A DNA stretch of 64,000 bases from Gammaproteobacteria bacterium (lineage in GTDB: Bacteria; Pseudomonadota; Gammaproteobacteria; Xanthomonadales; Rhodanobacteraceae), in NCBI GenBank assembly GCA_004295005.1, contig SHNG01000092.1, positions 1 through 64,000 on the forward strand, given 5' to 3'. The notes below the pieces were generated by a model. That model was not told the origin of the DNA. It saw only the letters and a program-made list of their open reading frames with translations, and did not search any database. Positions within the stretch are counted from its first letter, which is position 1, and every line of letters starts with the position of its first letter. Positions 9,548 through 19,010 of this stretch are shown piece after piece. A program made the position numbers and the translations under genes.

Positions 9548-9621
9548 AAGGTTTGCAATCTTGCGGTCCTGTTGGTTCTTGGCGCATATTTCGTGCGCAC
9601 ACCACGTATTTGGATCAAGAA

Positions 9622-10107
9622 ATGAGCGCAGTCACGATGGCAACCCTGGATCGCGTCGACCGCCAGCTACTGGCCGTTCTGCAAAGCGACGGCCGCGCCA
9701 CCAATGCGGAACTCGCCAGCGCGGTGAATCTTTCGGCCTCCGCCTGCCTGCGCCGGGTGCAGAGACTGGAGGCCGAAGGCGTCATCGCCGGCTATGCGGC
9801 GCTGGTCGACCCCCATGCCGTGGGCCTGGGCCTGCAGGCTTTTGTCCGCATTCAACTGGAAAAACACGGCAACGAGGAAGTTCAGCGTTTCGTCGAACGC
9901 GTGCAGGGCTGGAGCGAAGTGATCGCCTGCCATGCCCTGACCGGCGAAATGGATTACCTGCTGCACATCGTGGTCAGCGACCTTGAGCACTTCTCGCGCT
10001 TCCTGCTGGACAAGCTGCTCAACGCATCGGGTGTGGCCGACGTGAACTCCAGTTTCGTGTTGCGCACCGTCAAGCAGACGCGCGAACTTCCCATCGCGAC
10101 GGGCTGA
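9622..10107 (+). CDS. Lrp/AsnC family transcriptional regulator
   Basis: A 161-residue regulator with an N-terminal winged helix-turn-helix (residues about 5-65: LDRVDRQLLAVLQSDGR... LSASACLRRVQRLE) and a C-terminal RAM effector-binding domain (about 70-150). Proteins of this family form octamers that respond to amino acids. The longer open frame running back over phhA is antisense shadow; the ATG at 9622 matches the family start. Its divergence from phhA suggests control of phenylalanine catabolism. Confidence 0.9.
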   Translation: MSAVTMATLDRVDRQLLAVLQSDGRATNAELASAVNLSASACLRRVQRLEAEGVIAGYAALVDPHAVGLGLQAFVRIQLEKHGNEEVQRFVERVQGWSEVIACHALTGEMDYLLHIVVSDLEHFSRFLLDKLLNASGVADVNSSFVLRTVKQTRELPIATG

Positions 10108-10151
10108 GCATCGGTGAGCGGACAACGCGGCGCAGGTTGCCTGCACTTGGC

Positions 10152-11825
10152 TCATGGGCACTGCACGCTGGGGCGATTGCACTGGAACGCCGGGTTCAGT
10201 CGCCCCTCGCGAACGTCCCGGCTCACATCCACAAACCGGTTCCCGCGCCAGCTCAGGTAGTACGCTCCCGGCTCACGCTTGGCGTCAACGCCCTGGCGCA
10301 GGTTGAGGGTGAGAAAGTGGCCATTTCCTATGGGCGGTTGCGTCGCCTGGGATTCGTAGCCCTTGGCGAGAACCATGGGTTGCCATAGCCGGGGCTGCAA
10401 CTGCGCTTTGGCAACAATGTGGTACCAGGGCGTGTGTTCGGTTTGCACAAGGCAATACTGGATGTCTGCCAGATCCGGGAAGGTGGCCTTGATGGCCTCA
10501 TCGGAAACCCAGCCGAATCGCCAGTCCGCGGTATCCAGCAGATAGATCTGGCAACCCGGCATCTGCGGCCCGAGCGTGCGAATCTGCTCCAGCGCGGCAT
10601 CGACCAGTCCTTGTTGCGTTCGTGTTTCATTGCGGTACTGCCGAACCAGGTGCTGCGCGCTGGAATGCCAGACCAGGATCAGCACCACGATGGCCAGGGT
10701 TGCCACGCGGGCGCTTGCTTGCCGCGCCGTCCACAGCGGCTCAAGCAGGCCGCAGAGCATCATCAGGAATCCAAGTTGCGCGACGTAGAAGAAGCGGGCA
10801 TTGACGACCACGTCAAGCGCGCTGGTCTCTTGCGCAAACGGTATGGCGTGAAAACCGAGCAATGGCCAATGCAGCACGGCGGCGGCAACAAACAGGACCA
10901 TGCCCGGCAGCAACAGACGCCAACGTGACACCGACCAGGGCAGGAACAAGCCGGCGACAACGAGACCGGCAATCAACAATTGGCTGATCAGCGCTGCCGG
11001 CTCTTTCCAGCCGGTCATGCGCTGCCAGCCGGTCAGGTAGTCCCACCAACCTCCCGCCCAATGCACCAGGCCGTCGGCGAACAACTGCATCGGGGTCTTG
11101 AGTTCGAACAGGGATTGTCCGATCGGGCTCGGCAACACCAGGCTGCGGACCAGCGCGTAGCCGACGACCAACAAAAGCACGCTCGAAATCGCAGTCGCGC
11201 GAACGCGCCCGCTCGATCCGGCCTTGCCACTGAGCCAGCAAACGCCCACGGCCGCAACGAACGCCAGCCCGATTTCCTTGGCCAACAACGACAAGGCAAG
11301 CAAGCCCACACTGGCAACGACCGTGCGCAACGCATGCCTGTCATCGAGGTCGAGTGCGCGGTGCAATGCGAGCAAACCAAACAACGCGGCCAGCAAGTCG
11401 AAGCGATCGGACAGCCAGGCCGTGGTGCCGAGTCCGATCGGATGGCAGGCAAAAGCCACTGCCACGGCAAGACCCGACCAGCGATTCACGCCCAGCCGCA
11501 TCATCACGGCAAGGAATGCGCCAGCAACACCCAGGTGCAGGATGAAATTGATCGCGTAATGCGCCGCTGCCTGCGCTCCGAATGCGCGCTCGGATACCCA
11601 CCACAGCAGCATGCCCAGGGGACGGTAGTAAAGGCCTCCCGGGATATGTTCGCGGTAGAACACCTCGAGCGGATTGTCCAGAAAGCGCGCAATGGCAAGC
11701 ATGCCGAAATCATCGAGCATGAAATAGCCGGCAAATGCCGTGCGGAACGCGACCAGCACCGTCAGCGTCGCCAGGCCAGCCGTGATCCAGAACACCCGTA
11801 TTTGAAGTGCGCTCAATGCACGCAT
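10152..11825 (-). CDS. Polytopic membrane glycosyltransferase-like protein
   Basis: A protein of 557 residues with about ten hydrophobic segments over its first 400 residues and a soluble C-terminal domain of roughly 150. Near the N-terminus the first loop carries MLDDF with adjacent acidic residues D38-D39, the pattern of GT-C fold transferases (GT39/GT83-like) that use lipid-linked sugars. Activity and acceptor are inferred. ATG at 11825 is preferred because it directly precedes the first membrane segment; a start 24 codons upstream would add a basic tail. A large DNA palindrome lies upstream at 11966-12129. Confidence 0.6.
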   Translation of the reverse strand: MRALSALQIRVFWITAGLATLTVLVAFRTAFAGYFMLDDFGMLAIARFLDNPLEVFYREHIPGGLYYRPLGMLLWWVSERAFGAQAAAHYAINFILHLGVAGAFLAVMMRLGVNRWSGLAVAVAFACHPIGLGTTAWLSDRFDLLAALFGLLALHRALDLDDRHALRTVVASVGLLALSLLAKEIGLAFVAAVGVCWLSGKAGSSGRVRATAISSVLLLVVGYALVRSLVLPSPIGQSLFELKTPMQLFADGLVHWAGGWWDYLTGWQRMTGWKEPAALISQLLIAGLVVAGLFLPWSVSRWRLLLPGMVLFVAAAVLHWPLLGFHAIPFAQETSALDVVVNARFFYVAQLGFLMMLCGLLEPLWTARQASARVATLAIVVLILVWHSSAQHLVRQYRNETRTQQGLVDAALEQIRTLGPQMPGCQIYLLDTADWRFGWVSDEAIKATFPDLADIQYCLVQTEHTPWYHIVAKAQLQPRLWQPMVLAKGYESQATQPPIGNGHFLTLNLRQGVDAKREPGAYYLSWRGNRFVDVSRDVREGRLNPAFQCNRPSVQCP

Positions 11826-11965
11826 GGTCGTGGTACCCCGTTCACTTTCCACGCGATGCCTCATGCGACTGCGGACAGGCAAGGATTTGCTGCGCAATCA
11901 TGCCATCGTCGAATCGCTGCATGGGTAAACCGTGCGGTCGGCCCGTTGCCCAAGACACGGCCGCC

Positions 11966-12129
11966 AGGAGCCTGCGCGGCAGAATGAATTCGAAGCGAAA
12001 CGATGCTGACGCGATTCAGTGGGTCAATCGGAAGGCGCGCATAGCGGGCACTATGCAAGCCAGACGATTGATCCAATCAATCGATGGCAGCGACGTTGCA
12101 GCCGGATGGCTTCTGCCGCGCAGGCTCCT
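11966..12129. repeat. 164-bp imperfect palindrome
   Basis: The outer arms are perfect 19-bp inverted repeats (11966-11984 and 12111-12129), starting AGGAGCCTGCG. The centre is a 6-bp stem GCATAG/CTATGC (12039-12044, 12051-12056) around CGGGCA. Both pairs share exactly the same axis (12047.5), and the sequence between is partly self-complementary, including GTCAATC/GATTGAT-type arms. The right arm ends inside the stop codon of the rhomboid gene. It may act as a terminator and could be a non-autonomous repeat element. The rest of the gap 11826-11965 shows nothing else. Confidence 0.75.
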
Positions 12130-12922
12130 AGTGGAGGGTGGGGCGTTCGCTTGCTCCGGCATCGCGTTTCGGAAACTCGAGGACGCGGCCTTTTTCGTCG
12201 CTGAAGGATTCACGCTGCCACAGCACGGGTACCTCGTGCGGGCGTGGCAGTTCCAGTTCGGCATCCTCGAAAGATTCCTCGTCTTCCTCGTCTTCCCATT
12301 GATAGCGCTTGGGCACCGGTTTCGGGTCCAGCCGGAACAACAGCAGCGAACACAGGGCGCCGGCCATGGCACCGGCCAGGTGGTATTCGAACGACACATG
12401 TTCCTCGCGCGGCAACACGGTGAGCACCATGCTGCCGTAGAAGAAGAACACCACCAGCGATATGGCGATGCCGAGCCGGTCACGCCGCCAGAGTCCGGTC
12501 AGGAACAGGAAGAACATCAGACCGTGATTGACTCCGCTCATACCCACATGCACGGATTCGCGCGCAAACAGCCACACGCCCGCGCCCGAGAGAAGCCAGA
12601 TCATCGGCAGGGCCGCGCGCGCCGCACGTGGGTAGGCATACAGGGTCAGGGTGGACAGCAGCGCCAGGGGCAGGGTGTTGGAAACCAGATGTTCGAATGA
12701 GGCATGCGCCAGCGGCGCAGTGAGGATGCCGACCATGCCGTGCCACTGGCGCGGTTCGATGCCGAGGTCGTCCAGCGACCAGCCCAGCAACCAGCAACCC
12801 AGCCAGACCAACCAGATTCCAAGCAGCAAGCTGGCTGCGCCAAGCACGGCATAGCGGATCCGGTCCCGATCAAGGCGGGCTGCAACGCGTCCGGGTTCGG
12901 GGCTGGGTGGGTCTATGTCCAT
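12128..12922 (-). CDS. Rhomboid family intramembrane serine protease
   Basis: A 264-residue protein with six or seven predicted membrane helices and the rhomboid signature: HxxxN (H78-N82), the catalytic serine S129 in GMSGVNHG, and the catalytic histidine H181 in YHLAGAMAG. Rhomboids cleave transmembrane substrates within the membrane; the substrate is unknown. The C-terminal tail after about residue 195 is an acidic cytosolic extension (WEDEEDEESFEDAELE) not needed for catalysis. Start taken at the ATG at 12922 rather than a GTG 15 codons upstream. The stop codon overlaps one arm of a large palindrome. Confidence 0.85.
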   Translation of the reverse strand: MDIDPPSPEPGRVAARLDRDRIRYAVLGAASLLLGIWLVWLGCWLLGWSLDDLGIEPRQWHGMVGILTAPLAHASFEHLVSNTLPLALLSTLTLYAYPRAARAALPMIWLLSGAGVWLFARESVHVGMSGVNHGLMFFLFLTGLWRRDRLGIAISLVVFFFYGSMVLTVLPREEHVSFEYHLAGAMAGALCSLLLFRLDPKPVPKRYQWEDEEDEESFEDAELELPRPHEVPVLWQRESFSDEKGRVLEFPKRDAGASERPTLH

Positions 12923-13044
12923 CGTTGACAGGTTGGGACAGTGCAGGGTCAGCGCAAGGCTTGCCACCGCGGCGCCAGCGCATTTTCAAGCCTTGGCTCG
13001 AATTTTGCTGAGGTCTGCGCACCAAGCAGTTGAATCGCAAAGAA

Positions 13045-14229
13045 ATGAATTTTCACATTCCCACCGCCATGCTGCTGACGGCGGTCACCACGCTGATCAT
13101 GGGCCTGTCGCTGGCTTTCACGGTCACCGATTACCCGCGCGCCTTGCAGGTGCCCATTCGCCAATGGGTGCGCAGCCTGCTGGTCTCGCCGTTTGCCTTC
13201 CTGCTGTTCGCCTTGCGCGAGCGCATTCCGGACTGGGCCTCGATTGTGCTGGCCAATCTGCTGCTGGTCGTTTCCACGACCCTGCTGGTGCAGGCCCTGC
13301 GCAGCTACAACCGCCTTGGCAGCCTGCGCGCGTGGAGTGTTGCCAATATCACGATCACCCTGGCAGCCGTCAGTTTCATGACCTATGTGTGGCCAAGCAT
13401 TGCCGGGCGCACCCTTCTGGTTGCCGGGCAACTCGCGGTTCTGTTCGTCTTCGGCATCGCGGCCATCTATCGGCCCGCCGATCAGGTCACCAATCCGGAA
13501 CGCATGGTGGCTTCGTTCCTGGTTGTCGGCGTTCTGGTGATGATCCTGCGCATGGCCTACGCCTCCGATCCGCTGATGACCACCTTGCTCGATTCCACGC
13601 CAATGCAGAGCATCGTGTTTACCTACGGCGCGTTGATGCCGGTCATCGCGACCTCGGGCTTCCTGCTGATGTGCGGCCAGCGCCTGAACAAGGATCTGGC
13701 ACGCCTGGCAACCCTCGATCCACTGACCGAGGTGTTCAATCGCCGCACCATGACCGACCTTGCCAACAAGGCTGTTGCGGCCAGCAAGCGGCACGGACGG
13801 CCCTTGTCGCTGTTGATCCTCGACATCGACCACTTCAAGCGCATCAATGACGAGTTTGGCCATGAAGCAGGCGACTTGGCCCTGTGCCGATTCGTCGAAC
13901 TGGTTCGCGAAATGCTGCGCGGCAGTGATGTGATTGCGCGCATCGGCGGTGAGGAATTCGTGGTTCTGCTGCCGGATACCGATCAGGGCTCGGCCGCGGT
14001 CTTGGCGGAGCGCATCCGCCAGCACCTGCATGCCACCGAGTTCACCGTCAGTGGCTGGCCGGTGCCACTGCGGGTTTCGATCGGCGTGGGATCGATCGGT
14101 CCGGAGGTCAGCAATCTGGAAAGCCTGCTGCGCGAAGCGGACCATGCCATGTATGAAGCCAAGCGCACCGGACGCGACCGTGTGGTGCTGGCCGCCGACC
14201 TGCGCGCCGCGAGCAAGGGCGTGTCCTGA
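13045..14229 (+). CDS. Membrane-bound diguanylate cyclase (GGDEF)
   Basis: A 394-residue protein with about six N-terminal membrane helices (residues 5-205) and a C-terminal GGDEF domain that makes cyclic di-GMP from GTP. The active-site motif is GGEEF at residues 301-305, an active variant. An RGSD motif exactly five residues upstream forms a complete RxxD inhibitory site, so product inhibition is expected. The N-terminal sensor does not match a family I recognise. A TTG five codons upstream is an alternative start. Confidence 0.88.
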   Translation: MNFHIPTAMLLTAVTTLIMGLSLAFTVTDYPRALQVPIRQWVRSLLVSPFAFLLFALRERIPDWASIVLANLLLVVSTTLLVQALRSYNRLGSLRAWSVANITITLAAVSFMTYVWPSIAGRTLLVAGQLAVLFVFGIAAIYRPADQVTNPERMVASFLVVGVLVMILRMAYASDPLMTTLLDSTPMQSIVFTYGALMPVIATSGFLLMCGQRLNKDLARLATLDPLTEVFNRRTMTDLANKAVAASKRHGRPLSLLILDIDHFKRINDEFGHEAGDLALCRFVELVREMLRGSDVIARIGGEEFVVLLPDTDQGSAAVLAERIRQHLHATEFTVSGWPVPLRVSIGVGSIGPEVSNLESLLREADHAMYEAKRTGRDRVVLAADLRAASKGVS

Positions 14230-14280
14230 CAGGCTGTTGAACAATACCCGGGTTGCCCTTGCCCGGCGTTGGCCTGCTCT

Positions 14281-15237
14281 TCAGCGGTTTGCTTCAGGCG
14301 CAGGAATCAGGCGGCTGGCGACGAGCGAGCCGCCGATCAACACGGCCACCATGCCCAGTGACAGCCCGATCGGCACTTTCCAGAAGTCCACGATCAGCAT
14401 TTTCATGCCGATGAAGACGAGCACCGCGGCCAAGCCGTAATTGAGCAGGTGGAAGCGTTCCGACATGCCGGCAACGAGGAAGTACAGGGCGCGCAGGCCA
14501 AGCACGGCGAACACGTTGGACGACAGCACGATGAACGGGTCTTCCGTGATCGCGAAGATGGCGGGGATCGAATCGACGGCGAAAATCACGTCGGTGACAG
14601 CCAGCAGCATGATCACCAGGAACAGCGGCGTGAACACACGCACGCCATCCTTCATCACAGACATGGCCGTACCGTGGTACTCGTTGGTCAGGCGCAGGTG
14701 GCTGCGCATCCAGCGCAACAGCGGGTTGCTGTCGAAGTCGGTTTCATCGTTGGGCGCACGCACCATCTGGATGCCGGTATAGACCAGGAATGCGCCGAAC
14801 AGGTACAGGATCCAGTGGTAGCGCGAGATCAGCGCGGCACCGATGAAAATGAGGATGGCGCGCAGCACGATCGCACCCAGGATGCCGACCATCAACGCGC
14901 GCTGCTGCAACTCCGCGCTGACTCCGAATCGTGTGAAGATCAGCAGGAACACGAAGATGTTGTCGATGGCCAGCGCCTTCTCGACCACATAGCCGGTGAG
15001 AAACTGCAAGGCCGTTTCATTGGCCAGCGCGGGATCGCCATGCTGCCCGAGCCAGTACCACAAACCGAGATTGAACAGCATGGCCAGCACGATCCAGGCA
15101 ATGCTCCAGATCGCCGCTTCCTTGTAGGAAACCTTGTGCGCGCCACCGGCGCGCATCACCGCAAAGTCGATGACCAAGGCGATGACGACGAGCAGACTGA
15201 ACGCGAGCCAGAGCCCGGGCGTACCGATGGTGTGCAT
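14281..15237 (-). CDS. TerC family membrane protein (probable Mn2+ exporter)
   Basis: A 318-residue protein with about nine membrane helices and TerC-family motifs: EKALAIDNIFVFLLIF and VTDVIFAVDSIPAIFAIT, each with conserved Asp residues thought to bind metal. It resembles E. coli Alx, a manganese exporter. The ATG at 15237 has a good ribosome binding site (TGGAGC). The leader carries a yybP-ykoY-type manganese riboswitch and a terminator-like hairpin, which strongly supports a role in manganese homeostasis. It is convergent with the diguanylate cyclase gene. Confidence 0.92.
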   Translation of the reverse strand: MHTIGTPGLWLAFSLLVVIALVIDFAVMRAGGAHKVSYKEAAIWSIAWIVLAMLFNLGLWYWLGQHGDPALANETALQFLTGYVVEKALAIDNIFVFLLIFTRFGVSAELQQRALMVGILGAIVLRAILIFIGAALISRYHWILYLFGAFLVYTGIQMVRAPNDETDFDSNPLLRWMRSHLRLTNEYHGTAMSVMKDGVRVFTPLFLVIMLLAVTDVIFAVDSIPAIFAITEDPFIVLSSNVFAVLGLRALYFLVAGMSERFHLLNYGLAAVLVFIGMKMLIVDFWKVPIGLSLGMVAVLIGGSLVASRLIPAPEANR

Positions 15238-15253
15238 GTGACAGCTCCAGAAA

Positions 15254-15291
15254 CAGGAAAGGCCCCGCGCCGGCAACGGCGAACAGGGCCT
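15254..15291 (-). terminator. Riboswitch expression-platform hairpin before terC
   Basis: On the minus strand AGGCCC (15291-15286) pairs with GGGCCT (15265-15260), with an inner CGCCG/CGGCG stem, followed by a short U-rich stretch (CCTTTCCTGTTT). It stands between the aptamer and the ribosome binding site of the TerC gene, so it can serve as the intrinsic terminator switched by manganese binding. Confidence 0.6.
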
Positions 15292-15296
15292 CGTCA

Positions 15297-15437
15297 AATG
15301 GCGGGCACCCTTCACCGTCGTACGGCGAAGGTCTTGCCCGCAAGTTCCTGGACTGCCGGAACCTGCCTGCCGGACCGGGACCGGCGGGGCGGTCCGTGCT
15401 GACGATCACGGCAACGGGAGAGCTACTCCCCTTCGTT
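15297..15437 (-). promoter_or_regulatory. yybP-ykoY manganese riboswitch aptamer
   Basis: On the minus strand the leader has the hallmark GGGGAGTAGC near its 5' end (15430-15421) and, about 80 bases later, GGGCAAGACCTTCGCC (15339-15324), the two conserved internal-loop strands that meet at the manganese site. A central ATCGTCAGCA and the closing helix ending at GGTGCCCGC fit the consensus. It lies directly upstream of a TerC family gene, the usual context for this riboswitch. The boundaries are approximate. Confidence 0.85.
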
Positions 15438-15508
15438 TGCGGGTGCGACTTTAGCCGATTGGCGGGCTGAAGTCATGATTTGATGCCAGTATTCCGGATG
15501 CGGGGAAC

Positions 15509-15727
15509 GTGTAACCCATCATGCCGGGCTGAAGTGTTACCCATCCTGCGGTTGCACAGAACGGCTGCGCGGTGCCTTGACTTCCCTCTCCCGCTGGCGG
15601 GAGAGGGCAGGGTGAGGGTGGTGCAACACGCAAGCGAAAAATATCAAGCAAGCTCAGACTCCACCCTCACCCGCCGCTGCCCGTCGGCCTCTCCTTTATG
15701 CCCTCTGGGTACGCCCGCGGGAGAGGC
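15509..15727. repeat. Composite of extragenic repeats
   Basis: The 15.44-15.80 kb gap holds no gene. It contains two near-copies of GTGTWACCCATC (15509-15520, 15534-15545), a perfect 10-bp stem CCCTCTCCCG/CGGGAGAGGG (15584-15607) of a type common in Xanthomonadales, and a second, inverted, degenerate copy (12-bp GGGTGAGGGTGG at 15610-15621 against 15661-15672, and GCCTCTCC/GGAGAGGC at 15687-15694 and 15720-15727). It separates the TerC leader from rlmI. Confidence 0.6.
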
Positions 15728-15803
15728 GAAAAAGCAACGACTCCTGATTCCCCATTCCCATTCCCAATTCTCGATTCCCGTCTCGGCGGCTTATCATTCG
15801 AGA

Positions 15804-16988
15804 ATGAACAAGCAACCGTCCGGCACACTGCCCGTAGTCCAGCTCAAGATCGAACGCCGCTCCAACCATCCGTGGATTTTCCAGAAGATGGTGGAACGAC
15901 CCGAGCCCAGGCCCAAGCCCGGCAGCATCGTCGAAATCGTCGACCGCAATGGTGAATTTGCCGGTCGCGGCTTCTACAACGGCCATTCGCGAATCAGCCT
16001 GCGCGTACTCAGCAGCGATGTCGGTGAAGCCATCGACGATGCGTTTTTTGCGCGCAAGATCAATGCCGCGGTCAGCCTGCGCAGGGATGTCCTCAAGCTC
16101 GATGCCATCACCGATGCGTATCGCTTGATCCATTCCGAGGGTGATGGACTGTCCGGCCTGGTGGTGGATCGCTTTGCCGACACCCTGGTCATCGAGTTCT
16201 TCTCGGCCGGGGCTTTCCGTCAGCGCGATCTGATCCGCAACTGCCTGCTCGAGCATTTCCCGGGCAGCGCCATCTACGCCTATGCCGAGGAACATGTGCA
16301 GAAGCAGGAAAGCTTCGACTGCGCCACCCCGGCGAGGCCCAAGCCCACCGTCATCCACGAACACGGCGTCAGGTTTCACGCCGCGCCAGGCAGCAAGCAC
16401 AAGACCGGATTCTTTGTCGATCAACGCGACAATCGCCTCACCCTCGCCGGATTCTGCGAAGGCAAGCGCGTGCTTGATTTGTGCTGCAATTCCGGCGGTT
16501 TCGGCATTGCGGCAAAAACCATCGGTGCCGCGCGCGAAGTGGTAGGTGTGGATCTGGACGAGGAAATCCTCGCCATAGCCGAACACAATGCACACCTCAA
16601 CAAGGCCAAGGTGCGCTTCGTCCAGGCCGACATCTTCCATTGGCTGCGTGACTATTCGGGCAATCGGGCCGAGAAGTTCGACGTGGTGATTCTCGATCCA
16701 GCCAAGATGACGCGTGACCGCGAGCAGGTGATCCCGGCGCTCAAGAAGTACCTGGACATGAACAAGCTGGCGATGGGCGCAGTGAAGCCCGGCGGCATCC
16801 TGTTGACCTGTTCATGCACGGGCCTGGTGAGTGAGGCGGAGTTCCTCGACATGCTGCGGCGCGCGGCGTTCTACGCAGGGCGCAGCGTGCAGGTCCTGAA
16901 GGTATCCGGTGCCGGCGCGGATCATCCCTGGCTCGCGCATGTGCCGGAGAGTCGATACCTGAAGGCTGTGTTCTGTCGCGTGGAGTGA
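15804..16988 (+). CDS. rlmI: 23S rRNA (cytosine) methyltransferase RlmI-like
   Basis: A 394-residue class I SAM-dependent methyltransferase of the RlmI/RlmK type, which methylates cytosine 1962 of 23S rRNA in E. coli. An N-terminal PUA-like RNA-binding domain (residues 10-90) precedes an EEHIDE-type middle and a Rossmann catalytic domain: SAM motif [12 protein letters not shown], motif [11 protein letters not shown] and the cysteine loop LLTCSCTG. Length matches the family. The start ATG at 15804 follows a repeat-filled gap; upstream extension of the frame was rejected. Confidence 0.88.
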   Translation: MNKQPSGTLPVVQLKIERRSNHPWIFQKMVERPEPRPKPGSIVEIVDRNGEFAGRGFYNGHSRISLRVLSSDVGEAIDDAFFARKINAAVSLRRDVLKLDAITDAYRLIHSEGDGLSGLVVDRFADTLVIEFFSAGAFRQRDLIRNCLLEHFPGSAIYAYAEEHVQKQESFDCATPARPKPTVIHEHGVRFHAAPGSKHKTGFFVDQRDNRLTLAGFCEGKRVLDLCCNSGGFGIAAKTIGAAREVVGVDLDEEILAIAEHNAHLNKAKVRFVQADIFHWLRDYSGNRAEKFDVVILDPAKMTRDREQVIPALKKYLDMNKLAMGAVKPGGILLTCSCTGLVSEAEFLDMLRRAAFYAGRSVQVLKVSGAGADHPWLAHVPESRYLKAVFCRVE

Positions 16989-17046
16989 ATCGACCGGCCC
17001 GGGTGCTGCGGCTGCTAGACTGCGCAGCCGCCCATTTGCATGCACG

Positions 17047-17673
17047 ATGATCATGGCCACTTCGCGCAAACCATCCCCTCGCAACAACAAGACTCCGCGC
17101 GTCAGCCGCAGCCAGGCCGAGGATGCCGTGCGCGTGTTGTTGCGCTGGGCCGGCGAAGACCCTGCCCGCGAGGGTTTGCTGGATACCCCCAAGCGTGTGG
17201 TGGAGGCCTATGCCGACTGGTTTTCCGGCTACGCGATCGATCCATCCGAGTACCTGCGTCGCACCTTTGAGGAGGTGGCCGGTTACGACGAGATGATCGT
17301 GTTGCGTGACATTGAATTCGAGTCGTACTGCGAACATCACATGGCGCCGATCATCGGCCGCGCCCATATCGGCTACCTGCCCACCGACAAGGTGGTCGGC
17401 ATCAGCAAGCTGGCGCGCGTGGTGGATGCGTATTCGCGGCGTTTCCAGGTGCAGGAAAAACTCACCGCGCAGATTGCCCATTGCATCGAGAACGTGCTCA
17501 AGCCCCGTGGTGTGGGTGTGGTCATCGATGCGGTTCACCAGTGCATGACCACGCGCGGCGTGCACAAGCGCGGGGTTTCCATGATCACCAGCCAGATGTT
17601 GGGCGAATTTCGCGAGGATGCGCGCACGCGCAGCGAATTCCTGCGCTTCATCAACATCCACGCCAATGCGTGA
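17047..17673 (+). CDS. folE: GTP cyclohydrolase I
   Basis: A 208-residue enzyme converting GTP to dihydroneopterin triphosphate, the first step of folate and tetrahydropterin synthesis. Zinc ligands C95 and H98 (SYCEHH) and C166 (HQCMTTRG) are visible, as are conserved [10 protein letters not shown] and QEKLTAQIA. The N-terminal 20 residues are basic and variable. The gene is 19 bp upstream of an MFS exporter, suggesting cotranscription. Besides folate, its product would feed the pterin cofactor of the phenylalanine hydroxylase encoded about 8 kb to the left. Confidence 0.96.
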   Translation: MIMATSRKPSPRNNKTPRVSRSQAEDAVRVLLRWAGEDPAREGLLDTPKRVVEAYADWFSGYAIDPSEYLRRTFEEVAGYDEMIVLRDIEFESYCEHHMAPIIGRAHIGYLPTDKVVGISKLARVVDAYSRRFQVQEKLTAQIAHCIENVLKPRGVGVVIDAVHQCMTTRGVHKRGVSMITSQMLGEFREDARTRSEFLRFINIHANA

Positions 17674-17692
17674 CCCGGCTCGCTGAGTTCCC

Positions 17693-19009
17693 ATGAGCGC
17701 TGTAGCAAGCCACACGCCGGTGCGTCGCGCGGCTGTCATCTTCGTGTTCGTCACGGTGATGCTCGACATGCTCGCGTTCGGCATCATCATTCCGGTGTTC
17801 CCGCACCTGGTTCAGCAGATGACGGGTGGCGACATTGCCAATGCCGTGCGCTGGACCGGGATCATGGGCGCCTTGTTCGGTCTCATGCAGTTTGTCTTTT
17901 CGCCGGTGCAGGGTGCGCTTTCCGACCGCTTCGGCCGACGCCCGGTGATACTCGCCTCGAACCTTTCACTGGGCCTTGATTTCATCCTGATGGCGATTGC
18001 GCAGGTGTTGCCGGTGCTGTTCATCGGCCGCATGATCTCCGGCATCGCCAGTGCCAGCATCTCGACCGCGAACGCCTACATCGCGGATGTCACCCCGCAC
18101 GACAAGCGCGCCGCTGCTTATGGCCTGCTGGGTGCCGCTTTTGGCATCGGCTTCATCATAGGACCGGCGCTCGGTGGATTCCTTGGCGGCTTTTCCATCC
18201 GCGCACCGTTTTGGGTTGCAGCGGGGCTGGCGCTGGCCAATTTTCTCTACGGGGTTTTCGTGCTGCCGGAATCACTGCCGGCGGAAAGACGCAGTCGGGC
18301 GTTTTCGCTGCGTGACGCCAATCCGCTCGGCGCCCTGCGCTTGCTTCGCCGCTATCCGCAGGTGTTTGCACTGGCCACCGTTTTTTTTCTGGTCGCACTG
18401 GCGCAGTTTTCGCTGAACTCGACCTTCGTGCTCTACACCGATTACCGTTTCCAGTGGGGCGCACACGAAGTCGGTTATGCCTTGGCCCTGGTCGGCGTGT
18501 GCAGCGCGCTGGTGCAGGCGGTGCTGGTGCGTCGGGTGGTGCCGGTGTTCGGTGAGCGCCGCGTGATGCTGGCGGCACTGATGTTCGGCATGGGTGGATT
18601 CCTGACCCTGGGTTTTGCCACCGAGCAATGGGTGTTTCTGCTCGGCATACCGCTGCTCGCCCTGGCCGGGCTCGGCGGGCCGACCACACAATCCATCATT
18701 ACCCGCCAGGTCGATCCCGGTGAGCAGGGTCGCCTGCAGGGGGCCATCACCAGCCTGGGCAGCGTGGCAACCATCATCGGGCCGTTCGTGTTCAGCCAGA
18801 CCTTTGCCTGGTTCATCGGAACCCGCGCACCCTTGCATCTGCCGGGTGCGGCATTCGTGCTTTCGGCATGCCTGTTGTGTCTTGGTTTCATCCTCGGCTG
18901 GCAAGCGACCAAGGGGCTGGCCATGCCGGGTGCCACGCGTTCGCCGACGGACGCCACGCCCGCCAGCCGCGCCATGACTCCGCTGGGCGATGCCGAACCC
19001 GGCGCCTGA
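17693..19009 (+). CDS. MFS transporter, TCR/Tet-like
   Basis: A 438-residue major facilitator with twelve predicted helices. The loop 2-3 motif [14 protein letters not shown] and the helix 5 motif [16 protein letters not shown] are typical of the drug:H+ antiporter 12-TMS group related to TetA. Substrate unknown; nothing shows tetracycline specificity. It lies 19 bp after folE. The C-terminal 40 residues are Pro/Ala/Thr-rich and non-hydrophobic. A MITE-like element begins two bases after the stop codon. Confidence 0.85.
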   Translation: MSAVASHTPVRRAAVIFVFVTVMLDMLAFGIIIPVFPHLVQQMTGGDIANAVRWTGIMGALFGLMQFVFSPVQGALSDRFGRRPVILASNLSLGLDFILMAIAQVLPVLFIGRMISGIASASISTANAYIADVTPHDKRAAAYGLLGAAFGIGFIIGPALGGFLGGFSIRAPFWVAAGLALANFLYGVFVLPESLPAERRSRAFSLRDANPLGALRLLRRYPQVFALATVFFLVALAQFSLNSTFVLYTDYRFQWGAHEVGYALALVGVCSALVQAVLVRRVVPVFGERRVMLAALMFGMGGFLTLGFATEQWVFLLGIPLLALAGLGGPTTQSIITRQVDPGEQGRLQGAITSLGSVATIIGPFVFSQTFAWFIGTRAPLHLPGAAFVLSACLLCLGFILGWQATKGLAMPGATRSPTDATPASRAMTPLGDAEPGA

Positions 19010-19010
19010 T

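Noticed and set aside
8869..9621. N-terminal extension of the Lrp frame
   Set aside because: It overlaps phhA in antisense and lacks similarity; the regulator starts at 9622.
12949..14244. A 431-codon minus-strand frame
   Set aside because: It is the antisense shadow of the membrane diguanylate cyclase and shows no recognisable domain.
15509..15545. Insertion-sequence end
   Set aside because: The repeated GTGTWACCCATC resembles some IS ends, but no transposase or matching inverted end is present.
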